Origin: Streptomyces sp. C10-9-1
Lineage (GTDB): Bacteria; Actinomycetota; Actinomycetes; Streptomycetales; Streptomycetaceae
Assembly (NCBI RefSeq): GCF_024497955.1
Contig: NZ_JANHKP010000002.1
Span: 419,334 to 483,333 of the forward strand
Length of the DNA stretch: 64,000 bases
Direction of reading: 5' to 3'
The notes below the pieces were generated by a model. That model did not search any database. It was given only the letters and a program-made list of their open reading frames with translations, and was not told the origin of the DNA. Both the position numbers and the translations under genes were made by a program. This document shows positions 8,458 to 19,646 of the stretch, piece after piece (the first letter of the stretch is position 1; the number at the start of each line of letters is the position of its first letter).

Positions 8458-9345
8458 GTGTCCAATTCGCCGGTGGGAGTGCAGGCCGAGGGGGCTGGGA
8501 GCGTGCCGCGAGAGCAGGATTCCGCTGTGGGCGAACAAGGGTCCCGCGGCCCGTCCGGAAGGCGCAAAACGGGCAAACCGGAATCGCGTCTGGCGATGGT
8601 CCGCCGTGCCAGGAGGATCAACCGGGAACTGGCCGAGGTCTACCCGTACGCCCACCCCGAACTCGACTTCGAGAACCCGTTCCAGCTGCTGGTGGCCACG
8701 GTGCTCTCGGCGCAGACCACCGACCTGCGGGTCAATCAGACCACCCCGGCGCTCTTCGCCGCCTACCCCACACCCGAGGACCTGGCGGCCGCGGTCCCCG
8801 AGGAGGTCGAGGAACTGATCCGGCCCACCGGGTTCTTCCGGGCCAAGACCAAGTCGATCATGGGGCTGTCCGCGGCGCTGCGGGACGAATTCGGGGGCGA
8901 GGTCCCCGGTCGGCTCCAGGACCTCGTCACGCTGCCCGGGGTGGGCCGCAAGACCGCGTTCGTGGTGCTGGGCAACGCCTTCGGCGTCCCCGGCATCACC
9001 GTCGACACCCACTTCATGCGCCTGGTGCGCCGCTGGAAGTGGACGGAGCAGGAGGACCCGGTCCGGATCGAGGCCGAGATCGCCGCGATCTTCCCCAAGT
9101 CCGAGTGGACGATGCTCTCCCACCGCGTCATCTTCCACGGCCGCCGCATCTGCCACGCCCGCCGTCCCGCCTGCGGAGCCTGCCCCATCGCCCGTCTCTG
9201 CCCGTCCTACGGGGAGGGCGAGACCGATCCGGACAAGGCCGGGAAGCTCCTCAAGTACGAGATGGCGGGGCAGCCGGGGCAGCGGCTGAAACCGCCCGCC
9301 GACTACCCCGGCAAACCGGCCCCGGCGCTGGGCGCCGGCGGGTGA
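8458..9345 (+). CDS. nth: Endonuclease III (DNA glycosylase/AP lyase)
   Basis: This 295-residue base-excision repair enzyme removes oxidised pyrimidines and cuts abasic sites. It has the helix-hairpin-helix LPGVGRKTA with catalytic Lys165, catalytic Asp183 in TVDTHF, and a 4Fe-4S cluster from Cys232, Cys239, Cys242 and Cys248 (C-x6-C-x2-C-x5-C). About 45 N-terminal residues before the catalytic domain form a polar extension usual in actinobacteria. The start GTG 8458 follows a -10 hexamer by 6 nt. The same neighbour relation with crp and the NUDIX gene exists in mycobacteria. Confidence 0.95.
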   Translation: MSNSPVGVQAEGAGSVPREQDSAVGEQGSRGPSGRRKTGKPESRLAMVRRARRINRELAEVYPYAHPELDFENPFQLLVATVLSAQTTDLRVNQTTPALFAAYPTPEDLAAAVPEEVEELIRPTGFFRAKTKSIMGLSAALRDEFGGEVPGRLQDLVTLPGVGRKTAFVVLGNAFGVPGITVDTHFMRLVRRWKWTEQEDPVRIEAEIAAIFPKSEWTMLSHRVIFHGRRICHARRPACGACPIARLCPSYGEGETDPDKAGKLLKYEMAGQPGQRLKPPADYPGKPAPALGAGG

Positions 9346-9428
9346 CGGCCCCCGCCCGCGGTGGAGACGGCCGCCGGGGGCCAGGAACGATCCGGACGCC
9401 CCGGGGCGTTGAGCAGCAAGGGGTGCCC

Positions 9429-10154
9429 ATGACACGCACGGGAGAAGAGACGTACGGATCCAGACGCCCGGCCGGGCCGCCCGACGGCGAGGCCGAGGTG
9501 ACGACCGAGGGCCTTCCGCAGTGGCTGGACCCCGTGGTGCACGCCGCGCGTACGGTCCGTCCGCAGCAGTTGAGCCGCTTCCTGCCGCCGGAGGGCGGCG
9601 AGGGGCGCCAGTCCGCCGTGCTCGTCCTCTTCGGAGAGGGCCCCCGCGGCCCCGAACTGCTGCTGATGGAACGAGCCGGGACCCTGCGCTCGCACGCGGG
9701 CCAGCCCTCCTTCCCCGGCGGGGCGCTCGATCCCGAGGACGGCGACCCCGCCACCACGGGCCCCCTGCGGGCCGCGCTGCGGGAGGCCGAGGAGGAGACG
9801 GGACTCGACCCGCGCGGGGTGCAGGCCTTCGGGATCCTGCCGAGGCTGTACATCCCGGTGAGCCGATTCGTCGTCACCCCCGTACTGGGATGGTGGCGCA
9901 CCCCGTCCCCGGTCGGCGCGGTGGACCCGGCGGAGACCGCCCGTGTCTTCACCGTGCCCGTGGCGGATCTCACGGACCCGGCCAACCGGGCCACGGCGAT
10001 CCACCCGAGCGGCCACACGGGCCCGGCGTTCCTGGTCGAGTCCGCTCTGGTCTGGGGTTTCACGGCCGGGGTCATCGACCGGATCCTGCACTTCGCAGGA
10101 TGGGAACGACCATGGAACCGCACCAGGGAGGTCCCGTTGGACTGGCGCGCATGA
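9429..10154 (+). CDS. CoA-pyrophosphatase-type NUDIX hydrolase
   Basis: This 241-residue protein contains the NuCoA signature ahead of the Nudix box (LLMERAGTLRSHAGQPSFPG, about 78-97), then GGALDPEDGD and REAEEETGL at 118-126, so all catalytic Glu residues are present. The family splits CoA and acyl-CoA into 3'-phosphoadenosine phosphate and phosphopantetheine. ATG 9429 has AAGGGG upstream. It lies 83 nt after nth and 117 nt before the MarP-like protease gene, the same order as in M. tuberculosis, where a thioredoxin-like gene intervenes that is missing here. Confidence 0.88.
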   Translation: MTRTGEETYGSRRPAGPPDGEAEVTTEGLPQWLDPVVHAARTVRPQQLSRFLPPEGGEGRQSAVLVLFGEGPRGPELLLMERAGTLRSHAGQPSFPGGALDPEDGDPATTGPLRAALREAEEETGLDPRGVQAFGILPRLYIPVSRFVVTPVLGWWRTPSPVGAVDPAETARVFTVPVADLTDPANRATAIHPSGHTGPAFLVESALVWGFTAGVIDRILHFAGWERPWNRTREVPLDWRA

Positions 10155-10271
10155 CAGGCTGACCCCGTCAGACGCGCACTCCGGGGCGCCGCAAGCGGGC
10201 GGCCGAGCCGCCACCCGGACCGACCAGCCGGAGGGAGCACCCGGCACGACGACACAGCGAGGCTGAAGACG

Positions 10272-11471
10272 GTGAACGTGCTGGACATCCTGTTGCTGGT
10301 CGCCGCCGTGTGGTTCGCGGTCGTCGGCTACCGCCAGGGCTTCGTCGTCGGCATCCTCTCGGTGATCGGCTTCCTCGGCGGCGGGCTCGTCGCCGTGTAC
10401 CTCCTCCCGGTGCTCTGGAGCGCGCTCACGGAGGACTCGGAGGTCTCCACGGCCGCCGCCATCGTGGCCGTGGTGATCGTGATCATCTGCGCCTCGGTCG
10501 GGCAGGCGTTCACCACCCACCTCGGCAGCAGGCTGCGCAGGCACATCACCTGGTCCCCGGCGCGCGCCCTGGACGCCACCGGCGGTGCGCTGGTCAACGT
10601 GGTCGCCATGCTGCTGGTGGCCTGGCTCATCGGTTCGGCGCTCGCCGGCACCACCCTGCCCACACTGGGCAAGGAGGTCCGCAGCTCCAAGGTGCTGCTG
10701 GGCATCTCCCAGGTCATGCCCGACCAGGCGTCGACCTGGTTCACCGACTTCTCCTCCGTGCTCGCGCAGAACGGCTTCCCGCAGGTCTTCAGCCCGTTCG
10801 CCAACGAGCCGATCACCGAGGTCCAGGCACCCGACCCGGCCCTCGTGGGCAGCCCCGTGGCGGCCCGCGCCAAGGAGTCCATCGTCAAGGTCGTCGGCAC
10901 CGCGCCGAGTTGCGGCAAGGTCCTCGAAGGCACCGGCTTCGTGTTCGACGAGCGCCGGGTGATGACCAACGCCCACGTGGTCGGCGGCGTCGACGAGCCC
11001 ACCGTCCAGATAGGCGGCGAGGGGCGGCTGTACGACGCCAAGGTCGTGCTCTACGACTGGGAACGGGACATCGCCGTGCTCGACGTACCCGACCTCACGG
11101 CCCGGCCCCTGAAGTTCGCCGAGGAGGACGCCCGCAGCGGCGACAGCGCGATCGTCGCCGGATTCCCCGAGAACGGCTCCTACGACGTGCGGTCCGCCCG
11201 GGTCCGCGGCCGGATCAACGCCAACGGCCCCGACATCTACCACCGCGGGACCGTCCGCCGCGATGTGTACTCCCTGTTCACGACCGTCCGCCAGGGGAAC
11301 TCCGGCGGTCCGCTGCTCGCCACGGACGGCACGGTGTACGGCGTGATCTTCGCCCGCTCGCTGGACGACGCGAACACCGGCTACGCCCTGACGGTCGACG
11401 AGATCCGCGAGGACATCGAGCTGGGGCGCAGCGCCAACCAGGAGGTCGACAGCCAGGGCTGCGCCCTGTAG
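10272..11471 (+). CDS. MarP-like membrane serine protease
   Basis: This 399-residue protein has a CvpA-like N-terminal region with four transmembrane helices (about 5-130) and an extracytoplasmic trypsin-like domain. The catalytic triad is visible as His235 (TNAHVVGG), Asp266 (RDIAVLDV) and Ser344 (QGNSGGPLL). Cys214 and Cys397 sit where mycobacterial MarP forms a disulfide that controls activity, so the same redox lock is likely. MarP is needed for acid and oxidative stress resistance in M. tuberculosis; the role in Streptomyces is inferred. GTG 10272 is preceded by GAGG. Confidence 0.9.
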   Translation: MNVLDILLLVAAVWFAVVGYRQGFVVGILSVIGFLGGGLVAVYLLPVLWSALTEDSEVSTAAAIVAVVIVIICASVGQAFTTHLGSRLRRHITWSPARALDATGGALVNVVAMLLVAWLIGSALAGTTLPTLGKEVRSSKVLLGISQVMPDQASTWFTDFSSVLAQNGFPQVFSPFANEPITEVQAPDPALVGSPVAARAKESIVKVVGTAPSCGKVLEGTGFVFDERRVMTNAHVVGGVDEPTVQIGGEGRLYDAKVVLYDWERDIAVLDVPDLTARPLKFAEEDARSGDSAIVAGFPENGSYDVRSARVRGRINANGPDIYHRGTVRRDVYSLFTTVRQGNSGGPLLATDGTVYGVIFARSLDDANTGYALTVDEIREDIELGRSANQEVDSQGCAL

Positions 11472-11490
11472 GCCGCAGCCGGACGGCGCC

Positions 11491-11518
11491 GGGGCCCCGC
11501 CCGGCCGGGCGGCGCCCC
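11491..11518. terminator. Hairpin after the MarP-like gene
   Basis: A 12-bp stem with one mismatch (arms 11491-11502 and 11507-11518, loop GGCC) follows the protease stop by 19 nt. The rest of the 11472-11874 gap holds no convincing gene. A strong Shine-Dalgarno-like GGAGGGAGG on the minus strand near 11665 is followed by a short open frame with no start codon. Confidence 0.5.
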
Positions 11519-11874
11519 TCGGTGATCGTGACCGCACCCGCCCGCGGTGTGCCGGGCGGTGGCGTGGCGTCAGCTGCGGGCGTGCCTCAGCCGCGCCGAC
11601 ATCCACCGGGCGCGGCGGCGCAGGATCCGCGGGATCCCGATGCCCTGACCGGGATGTTCGTGCCTCCCTCCGGGGGAGTCACCGCTGTCGTGGGTGACCG
11701 GCCCGTTGGCCGAGCGGCGGTTGCGTGCTGCGTCACCGTAGTCGTGCGTCCAGCCCATACCCGGACGTCTGCCCGTGGCCCATGGTCGGTAACCGCGGCC
11801 GGGACGTCCAATTGGCCTATGCGCCAGGCATGTGGCGCCGGACGGGCGGCCGCTCCCCGCGCAGGGGCAACGCG

Positions 11875-12828
11875 TCAGCGGTCCGGCTCGGGGTCCTTGA
11901 GCCAGTTGACGAGTTCGCCGGAGAAGGCCACCGGGTCCTCCTCGTGGGGGAAGTGGCCGAGACCGTCGAACAGGCGCCAGCGGTAGGGGGCTTCGACGTA
12001 CTCGCCCGAACCGGCGGCACTGCGGGTCCGCATGACGGGGTCGAGCGAGCCGTGCAGATGGAGCGTCGGCACGCGTACCGGCCTCTTCATCCGGCGGTTG
12101 AACTGGAAGCCGTCGGGGCGCGCGAGCGAGCGCACCATCCAGCGGTAGGGCTCGATCGAGCAGTGGGCCGTCGAGGGGATGCACATGGCCCGCCGGTAGA
12201 CCTCCACCGCCTCCCGGTCCACTGGCTGCGGCCCCGACCACTCCTCGATCAGCCGGCCCACCAGGGCCCCGCCGTCCGCGACCAGTTGGCGCTCCGGGAT
12301 CCACGGCCGCTGGAAGCCCCACACATGCGAGCCCGCCCGGCTCTGGGTGACGTCGGAGAGCATCGCCGAGCGCCACCGCCGGGGATGGGGCATCGAGGAC
12401 ACCGCGAGCCGCCGGACCAGCTTGGGGCGCATGACCGCGGCGGTCCAGGCGAGATAGCCGCCGAGGTCGTGGCCGACCAGGGCGGCGTCCGGCTCCCCGA
12501 GGCTGCGCACGACACCGGTGATGTCGAGCGCGAGGTTGGCCGGGTCGTAGCCGCGCGGGGTGCGGTCGCTGCCGCCCACACCGCGCAGGTCCATGGCGAC
12601 CGCCCGGAAGCCCGCATCGGCGAGGGCCGTCAGCTGGTGCCGCCAGGTCCACCAGAACTGGGGGAAGCCGTGGAGCAGCATCACCAGCGGTCCGTCGCCC
12701 ATCTCGGCGATGTGGAACCGGGCGCCGTTGGCGGCCACGTCACGGTGGGTCCAGGGACCGTCGATGCGCACGGGGCTGCCGGAGGCGCCGGGGCCGCCGG
12801 GGCCGATGTCGGGGTCAGTCATGCGCAC
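11875..12828 (-). CDS. Epoxide-hydrolase-like alpha/beta hydrolase
   Basis: This 317-residue alpha/beta hydrolase has the oxyanion motif HGFPQF at 53-58, a nucleophile elbow G-H-D-L-G-G in which Asp121 is the nucleophile, and a late His in GLGHFPHEEDP. An Asp nucleophile points to epoxide hydrolase or haloalkane dehalogenase chemistry, not esterase activity. The position next to marP matches M. tuberculosis ephE. GTG 12828 lies 6 nt after a TATGGC hexamer (possible leaderless start); ATG 12822 is the alternative and removes two residues. It is the last gene of a run with the holin-like gene and nhaA. Confidence 0.85.
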   Translation of the reverse strand: MRMTDPDIGPGGPGASGSPVRIDGPWTHRDVAANGARFHIAEMGDGPLVMLLHGFPQFWWTWRHQLTALADAGFRAVAMDLRGVGGSDRTPRGYDPANLALDITGVVRSLGEPDAALVGHDLGGYLAWTAAVMRPKLVRRLAVSSMPHPRRWRSAMLSDVTQSRAGSHVWGFQRPWIPERQLVADGGALVGRLIEEWSGPQPVDREAVEVYRRAMCIPSTAHCSIEPYRWMVRSLARPDGFQFNRRMKRPVRVPTLHLHGSLDPVMRTRSAAGSGEYVEAPYRWRLFDGLGHFPHEEDPVAFSGELVNWLKDPEPDR

Positions 12829-12872
12829 GAGCGTGCCATATGCGCGCCCGAGGGGTGCGGCACGCCGGGCGC

Positions 12873-12899
12873 GGTGTGACCGCTACCGCCGGTCACACC
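12873..12899 (-). terminator. Hairpin at the end of the holin-like gene
   Basis: A 9-bp stem (arms 12873-12881 and 12891-12899, loop GCTACCGCC) overlaps the stop codon of the holin-like gene and may separate it from the downstream hydrolase gene. Confidence 0.45.
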
Positions 12900-13381
12900 C
12901 CGACCCTGTCCTCGACCGCCGCAGGGAGCTCCCTCAGACCCTCGGGACGCGGGTGGGGCTTGGCGTTCTGGAGCACGGCCGCGGTCTCCTTGGCCGACGC
13001 CACCGCCTTCTGCGGTCCCTTGCCCTGCTTGGCCTTCTTCATGAAGGCCATCCCCACCAGGCCCAGCAGCACGGCCAGGACGACGTTGACCGCGAAGGAG
13101 AGCAGGAAGCACACGCCCAGGTTGAACCCGGTCCACGCCTCGAAGCCGTAGGCGAGGGCGAAGCTCAGCATGGGAAGGGAGAACAGCAGCACCGTGGCGG
13201 CCAGGACGAGCACGACCCCGCCGAGGCCCGCCTTCTTCACGTCCTGCCGCAGCTGGGCCTTGGCCAGTGCGATCTCGTCGTGCACCAGTGCCGACATCTC
13301 GGCTGTCGCCGAGGCGACCAGCTGGCCGAGGCTGCGGTCGGCGCCGACGGCCTTCGCCGTGGTGTTGCCGGGATCGCTCAT
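12893..13381 (-). CDS. Phage holin-like (DUF1469-type) membrane protein
   Basis: This 162-residue protein has an amphipathic N-terminal helix (SLGQLVASATAEMSALVHDE), two transmembrane helices (about 50-72 and 85-110) and a basic cytosolic tail. That layout is the actinobacterial phage_holin_3_6 (DUF1469) family of unknown role; despite the name these are not lytic holins. ATG 13381 has GGGAG 6 nt upstream. It follows nhaA by 55 nt on the same strand, so it is probably co-transcribed. The M. tuberculosis counterpart beside ephE is a similar membrane protein. Confidence 0.82.
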   Translation of the reverse strand: MSDPGNTTAKAVGADRSLGQLVASATAEMSALVHDEIALAKAQLRQDVKKAGLGGVVLVLAATVLLFSLPMLSFALAYGFEAWTGFNLGVCFLLSFAVNVVLAVLLGLVGMAFMKKAKQGKGPQKAVASAKETAAVLQNAKPHPRPEGLRELPAAVEDRVGV

Positions 13382-13436
13382 CGCTGACTCCCTCTCCAGA
13401 TCCTGCGGTCTGCGCGTACTACCGTCCGATGTCAGA

Positions 13437-14840
13437 TCATGCCGGACCGTCGCCGTCCTCGCGCGACGCCCCCGCCGCATCCGCCTTCCTGCGGTGCTCG
13501 GCGGCCTTCTCCTCGTAGATCGCGGCCATCCGCAGATGGTAGGCCGGATCGTCCTGCTCGTAGACATCCGGTATCCCGGACATGTCGTCGTCGCGCTCCT
13601 CCTCGGCGTACAGCGCCTGGTAGGTGCGTACCCGCATCTTGAGGAGGACTCCGGCGAGGATCGCGGCGATCAGGGAGCCGACCAGCACCGAGGCCTTGAC
13701 CTCGTCGGTGAGGACCTCGTCGCCCTTGAAGGCCAGTTCCCCGATGAGCAGCGAGACGGTGAAGCCGATGCCGGCGAGGGAGGCGAGGGCGAAGACGTCC
13801 GGCCACCGGAGGTCCCTGTTGAGTTCGGCCTTGGTGAAGCGGGCCGTCAGCCAGGTGCCGCCGAAGATGCCGAGGGCCTTGCCGACGACCAGGCCGAGCA
13901 CCACGCCCAGCGTCTCCGGACGGGTGAACACGTCGCCGAGCGACTTGCCGGTCACCGCCACGCCCGCGGAGAAGAGGGCGAACAGGGGCACCGCGAAACC
14001 GGCGGAGATCGGGCGGACCAGGTGCTCGATGTGCTCGCCGGGCGACTGCTCCTCGCCCTCGCGGCGCGTGCAGCGGAGCATCAGGCCCATGGCGACGCCC
14101 GCGATCGTGGCGTGGACGCCGCTGTTGTACATCAGCCCCCAGATGGCCAGGGCGAGCGGGACGTACACGTACCAGCCGCGCACCCCCATCCGCAGGAGCA
14201 GCCAGAACAGGAGCAGGCCGGCGGCGGCGCCGCCGAGCGCCGCGAAGTTGAGGTCCTCGGTGAAGAACACCGCGATGATCATGATGGCGAACAGGTCGTC
14301 CACCACGGCGAGCGTCAGGAGGAAGGCCCGCAGAGCCGAGGGCAGGGAGGCGCCGAGCACGGCGAGGACGGCCAGGGCGAAGGCGATGTCCGTCGCGGTC
14401 GGCACCGCCCAGCCGGCGGCCGAGCCCCCGCCGATCCCCGTGACCGTGAGGTAGACCAGCGCGGGGGCGATCATTCCGCAGAGGGCAGCCACCACGGGCA
14501 GTGCGGCGGCCCGGGGGTCGCGCAGCTCGCCCGCGACCAGCTCGCGCTTGAGTTCCACGCCCGCGACGAAGAAGAAGATGGCGAGCAGGCCGTCCGCGGC
14601 CCAGTGCTGGATCGACAGGTCCAGGCCGAGGGAGGCAGGGCCGATGTGGAAGTCGCTGACAGCCTCGTAGCTGCCCCCGAAGGTGTTCGCCCAGATGAGC
14701 GCCACGACTGCGGCGAGCAGCAGCAGGATGCCGCCGACGGTCTCCGCGCGCAGGGCGTCGGCGACGAAGTTCCGCTCGGGCAGGGTGAGACGGCCGAGGA
14801 ACGGCCGGTCGTCGCGGTTGTTGTCTCGGGGCGCTGTCAC
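13437..14840 (-). CDS. nhaA: Na+/H+ antiporter NhaA
   Basis: This 467-residue NhaA antiporter exchanges internal Na+ for external protons. It has about 12 transmembrane helices, the signature GVELKREL at 94-101, TDIAFAL at 150-156 and the ion-binding Asp pair 181-182 in AVVDDLFAI. The C-terminal 70 residues are a hydrophilic charged tail longer than in E. coli NhaA. GTG 14840 has GGAGG 6 nt upstream. A gap of 207 bp upstream separates it from the acs 3' end and holds its promoter. Confidence 0.93.
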   Translation of the reverse strand: MTAPRDNNRDDRPFLGRLTLPERNFVADALRAETVGGILLLLAAVVALIWANTFGGSYEAVSDFHIGPASLGLDLSIQHWAADGLLAIFFFVAGVELKRELVAGELRDPRAAALPVVAALCGMIAPALVYLTVTGIGGGSAAGWAVPTATDIAFALAVLAVLGASLPSALRAFLLTLAVVDDLFAIMIIAVFFTEDLNFAALGGAAAGLLLFWLLLRMGVRGWYVYVPLALAIWGLMYNSGVHATIAGVAMGLMLRCTRREGEEQSPGEHIEHLVRPISAGFAVPLFALFSAGVAVTGKSLGDVFTRPETLGVVLGLVVGKALGIFGGTWLTARFTKAELNRDLRWPDVFALASLAGIGFTVSLLIGELAFKGDEVLTDEVKASVLVGSLIAAILAGVLLKMRVRTYQALYAEEERDDDMSGIPDVYEQDDPAYHLRMAAIYEEKAAEHRRKADAAGASREDGDGPA

Positions 14841-14977
14841 AGGAGGCCTCCGGGTCGGACGGGCATGACAAAACAGTTGCCGACCAGACTTCCCGGCGCA
14901 CCTCGAACGGCTTGTGCGTCAACGACGCGCACTTACTGTACCCATACGTGACAGTGGGACACATCGTGTACATGCCA

Positions 14978-15010
14978 GAACCCCCGTCGTCGTCGAGGCG
15001 ACGGGGGTTC
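14978..15010 (-). terminator. Terminator after acs
   Basis: A perfect 12-bp stem (arms 14978-14989 and 14999-15010, 9-nt loop) starts about 37 nt after the acs stop on the minus strand. It should separate acs from the nhaA promoter. Confidence 0.75.
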
Positions 15011-15047
15011 CGAAATGCCTGGTCGGAGCCGGTGGGGCCGGTTCCGG

Positions 15048-17003
<1,956 letters not shown>

Positions 17004-17131
17004 GACATCTCCCTTTCCCAGGGCGTCTTCCGTGCGTATGTGTCCCAGGCCATACCTCATCAGCCGAAGGGCCGGGTGACAAGTGCCTTCCGAAAATTGG
17101 TTTAGACCTATGGGTACTCTTCGGGCGGCGC

Positions 17132-17163
17132 GCCGCCGTCCGGCCGCGCCGCCGGACGGCGGC
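17132..17163 (-). terminator. Terminator after the SulP-carbonic anhydrase gene
   Basis: A perfect 13-bp stem (arms 17132-17144 and 17151-17163, loop CGCGCC) lies about 140 nt downstream of the fusion gene and upstream of the acs promoter region (17004-17130). Confidence 0.65.
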
Positions 17164-17300
17164 CCCTCCCCCGAGCGGTGGGGGAGGGCGCCACACGGTG
17201 GCACGGACGGCGCCCCCGCACGGTTCAGCCGCGCCGCGGGCCGTCGAGAGGCGCCCGTCCGCACGGGCCCGCCGACGGTCCGGCCGGGTCGGCGCACGGG

Positions 17301-19646
17301 TCAGGCGCGTACCTCCTCCAGCGAGGACGGGCCCGGCGCGACCCGGGTGAACACCTCGTCCATGCGGTGCTCGTCGGTGCCGGTGAGCAGGTAGGCCTGC
17401 GCCTCGCCGACGTGGAAGTACATGCCGTGGAGCCGCAGGGTGCCGTCGGCGAGCCGACGCGCCACGGCCTCGTGCGTCCGCAGGTGCTCCAACTGCTGGA
17501 CGACATTGGTCAGGCAGAGCTGCTCCACCGCGTCGGCGGGGAGCCGGCCCGCGATGCGCGCCCACGGGTGGCGGCGGCTGCGCATCCTGGCGAGGCTCGG
17601 GCGGCCGTGCCGCAGCCAGCGCCGCAGGGGCGTCGAGTCGTCGTCGGCGGGCCCGTCCAGCAGGGCCTGCATGGCTCCGCAGCCCGAGTGGCCGCACACG
17701 GTGATGGAATCCACCTCCAGCACATCGACGGCGTACTCGATCGCGGCGGCCACGGACTCGTCGCCGCGCTCCTCGCCGGGGCGCGGGACCAGGTTGCCCA
17801 CATTGCGCACGGTGAACAGGTCTCCCGGGCCGCTGGCTGTGATCATGCTGGTCACCAGGCGGGAGTCGGCGCAGGTCAGGAAGAGGTGCGAGGGGCGCTG
17901 TCCCTCCTCGGCGAGCCGGGCGAGCTCGTCCCGGACCAGCGGTGCGGTGTCCCGCTGGAAGGAACTCAGCCCGCTGGCCAGCGGGTGGATCGCGGGCCCG
18001 TGCGAGCGGTCCTCGCAGCGGTGGTTGCGCCAGGGTGTCCAGGGGCGGCAGCAGCCGTGGGGCTCGGAGCCGGGTTCGCTGGTGCGCAGCCCGGCCCGGC
18101 CGGTGAACTGCACGGCGCCGCCCTGCGCGGTGTGCGCCGTCCGCCAGTCCCGCAGGGCCTCGTAGGCGGCATGGTCCATGAAGGAGCTGTCCAGCTCGAC
18201 GTCGCAGGAGCCGCCGGGCGGGACCTGGCCGAGTGCCCTGCTCAGCCGCGGTACGGCAAGGAAGGTCAACTGCCCCCGCACACGCACGCGGTGGCCGCCC
18301 GGTGCCTCCTCCACCGTGATGCGGGTACGCGTGAGGCGGTGCAGCGCGACGAGCACGGCGACCCCGATCCCGATGAGCACGCCCTCCAGGACGCCGGTGA
18401 GCACCACGGAGCTCACGGTGGCCGCGTAGACGAGCACTTCGCGGTTCCTGCGGATGTTGCGGAGGTGGGTGAGGCTCACCATCTGCACGCCCACGACGGC
18501 GACCAGGGCCGCCAGGGCCGCGAGCGGGATGAGGTCCATCGCCGGGACGAGGAGGAGGGCGGCGACCGCGACCCACAGCCCGTGCAGCATGGTCGAGTTG
18601 CGGCTGACCGCGCCGGCGGAGACGTTCGCGGTGCTGCGGACGGCGACTCCGGCGACCGGAAGCCCGCCGAGTGCGCCGGACACGATGTTCGCGGCGCCCT
18701 GACCGGAGAGCTCGCGGTCGAGATCGGAGCGCAGGGGGACGGAGTCCCCGCCCCGTGCGGCGACGAGCTTGTCGACGGCCACCGCGGAGAGCAGGGACTG
18801 CACGCTGGTCACGAGGGTGATGGTCACCACCGCCGCGACGAGGCCGAGGACCGGTCCGTCCGGCAGTGCGGGCAGGGCGTGCGCGCTCCAGGACGGCAGG
18901 TCCACCCGCTCGACGTCCAGCCCCGCGCCGACCGAGACGGCGGCCGCGGTCACGACGGCGGCCAGCGCGGCGGGAACGGTGCGCAGGATCCGCCCGGCGC
19001 GTCCGGGGATCCGGGGCCAGGCCAGCAGGACGGCCACCGTCAGGCCGCTGATCACGAGTGCGGTCGGGCGGGCCGCCATCAGCTGCCCCGGCAGGGCGAG
19101 GACGTTGGCGACCGGTGAGCTGTCGGGCGTGCCGCCGAGCACGATGTGGAGCTGCGCGAGGGCGATGGTGACACCGATGCCGGCGAGCATTCCGTGGACG
19201 ATGGCGGGGCTGACGGCGAGTGCCGAACGGGCGACGCGCAGGGCGGAGAGCCCGAGCTGGCAGAACCCCGCGGCGACGGTGATGGCGCAGGTGGCCCGCC
19301 AGCCGTAGTGCTGGATCAGCTCGGCGGTGACGACGGTCAGCCCGGCCGCGGGCCCGCTCACCTGGAGGGGCGAGCCGCCGAGGCGCCCGGCCACGATGCC
19401 GCCGACCGCCGCCGCCACGAGACCGGCCTGGAGGGGGGCGCCGGTGGCGAGGGCGATGCCGAGGGAGAGCGGCAGGGCGATCAGGAAGACGGAGACGGAG
19501 GCGGACAGGTCCGCCGGGTCGAGGCGGATGCGGCGGTGCGGGCTCCTGCCGCCGGGGGGGCTGTGCGGGCGGTGGCAGGAGTCCGGTCCGGTTCGGCCTG
19601 CCGCCGGGTGGTGGGTGTCGTCGGGGCTTGTGGGGGTGCAGGTCAT
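17301..19646 (-). CDS. SulP anion transporter-STAS-carbonic anhydrase fusion
   Basis: This 781-residue protein joins three parts. Residues about 50-440 are a SulP (SLC26) anion transporter with 10 or more membrane helices. A short STAS-like domain (about 455-520) follows. Residues about 550-760 are a beta-carbonic anhydrase with the CADSR zinc/Asp motif near 592 and HSGCG near 653, giving two Cys and one His zinc ligands. The anhydrase is predicted to be cytosolic and would interconvert CO2 and bicarbonate at the transporter mouth, so bicarbonate is a more likely cargo than sulfate. ATG 19646 has GGAGG/GGAG upstream. The gene stands alone. Confidence 0.88.
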   Translation of the reverse strand: MTCTPTSPDDTHHPAAGRTGPDSCHRPHSPPGGRSPHRRIRLDPADLSASVSVFLIALPLSLGIALATGAPLQAGLVAAAVGGIVAGRLGGSPLQVSGPAAGLTVVTAELIQHYGWRATCAITVAAGFCQLGLSALRVARSALAVSPAIVHGMLAGIGVTIALAQLHIVLGGTPDSSPVANVLALPGQLMAARPTALVISGLTVAVLLAWPRIPGRAGRILRTVPAALAAVVTAAAVSVGAGLDVERVDLPSWSAHALPALPDGPVLGLVAAVVTITLVTSVQSLLSAVAVDKLVAARGGDSVPLRSDLDRELSGQGAANIVSGALGGLPVAGVAVRSTANVSAGAVSRNSTMLHGLWVAVAALLLVPAMDLIPLAALAALVAVVGVQMVSLTHLRNIRRNREVLVYAATVSSVVLTGVLEGVLIGIGVAVLVALHRLTRTRITVEEAPGGHRVRVRGQLTFLAVPRLSRALGQVPPGGSCDVELDSSFMDHAAYEALRDWRTAHTAQGGAVQFTGRAGLRTSEPGSEPHGCCRPWTPWRNHRCEDRSHGPAIHPLASGLSSFQRDTAPLVRDELARLAEEGQRPSHLFLTCADSRLVTSMITASGPGDLFTVRNVGNLVPRPGEERGDESVAAAIEYAVDVLEVDSITVCGHSGCGAMQALLDGPADDDSTPLRRWLRHGRPSLARMRSRRHPWARIAGRLPADAVEQLCLTNVVQQLEHLRTHEAVARRLADGTLRLHGMYFHVGEAQAYLLTGTDEHRMDEVFTRVAPGPSSLEEVRA

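Noticed and set aside
11571..11680. Small minus-strand ORF after GGAGGGAGG near 11665
   Set aside because: The Shine-Dalgarno-like sequence is strong but no ATG, GTG or TTG stands at a suitable distance in an open frame.
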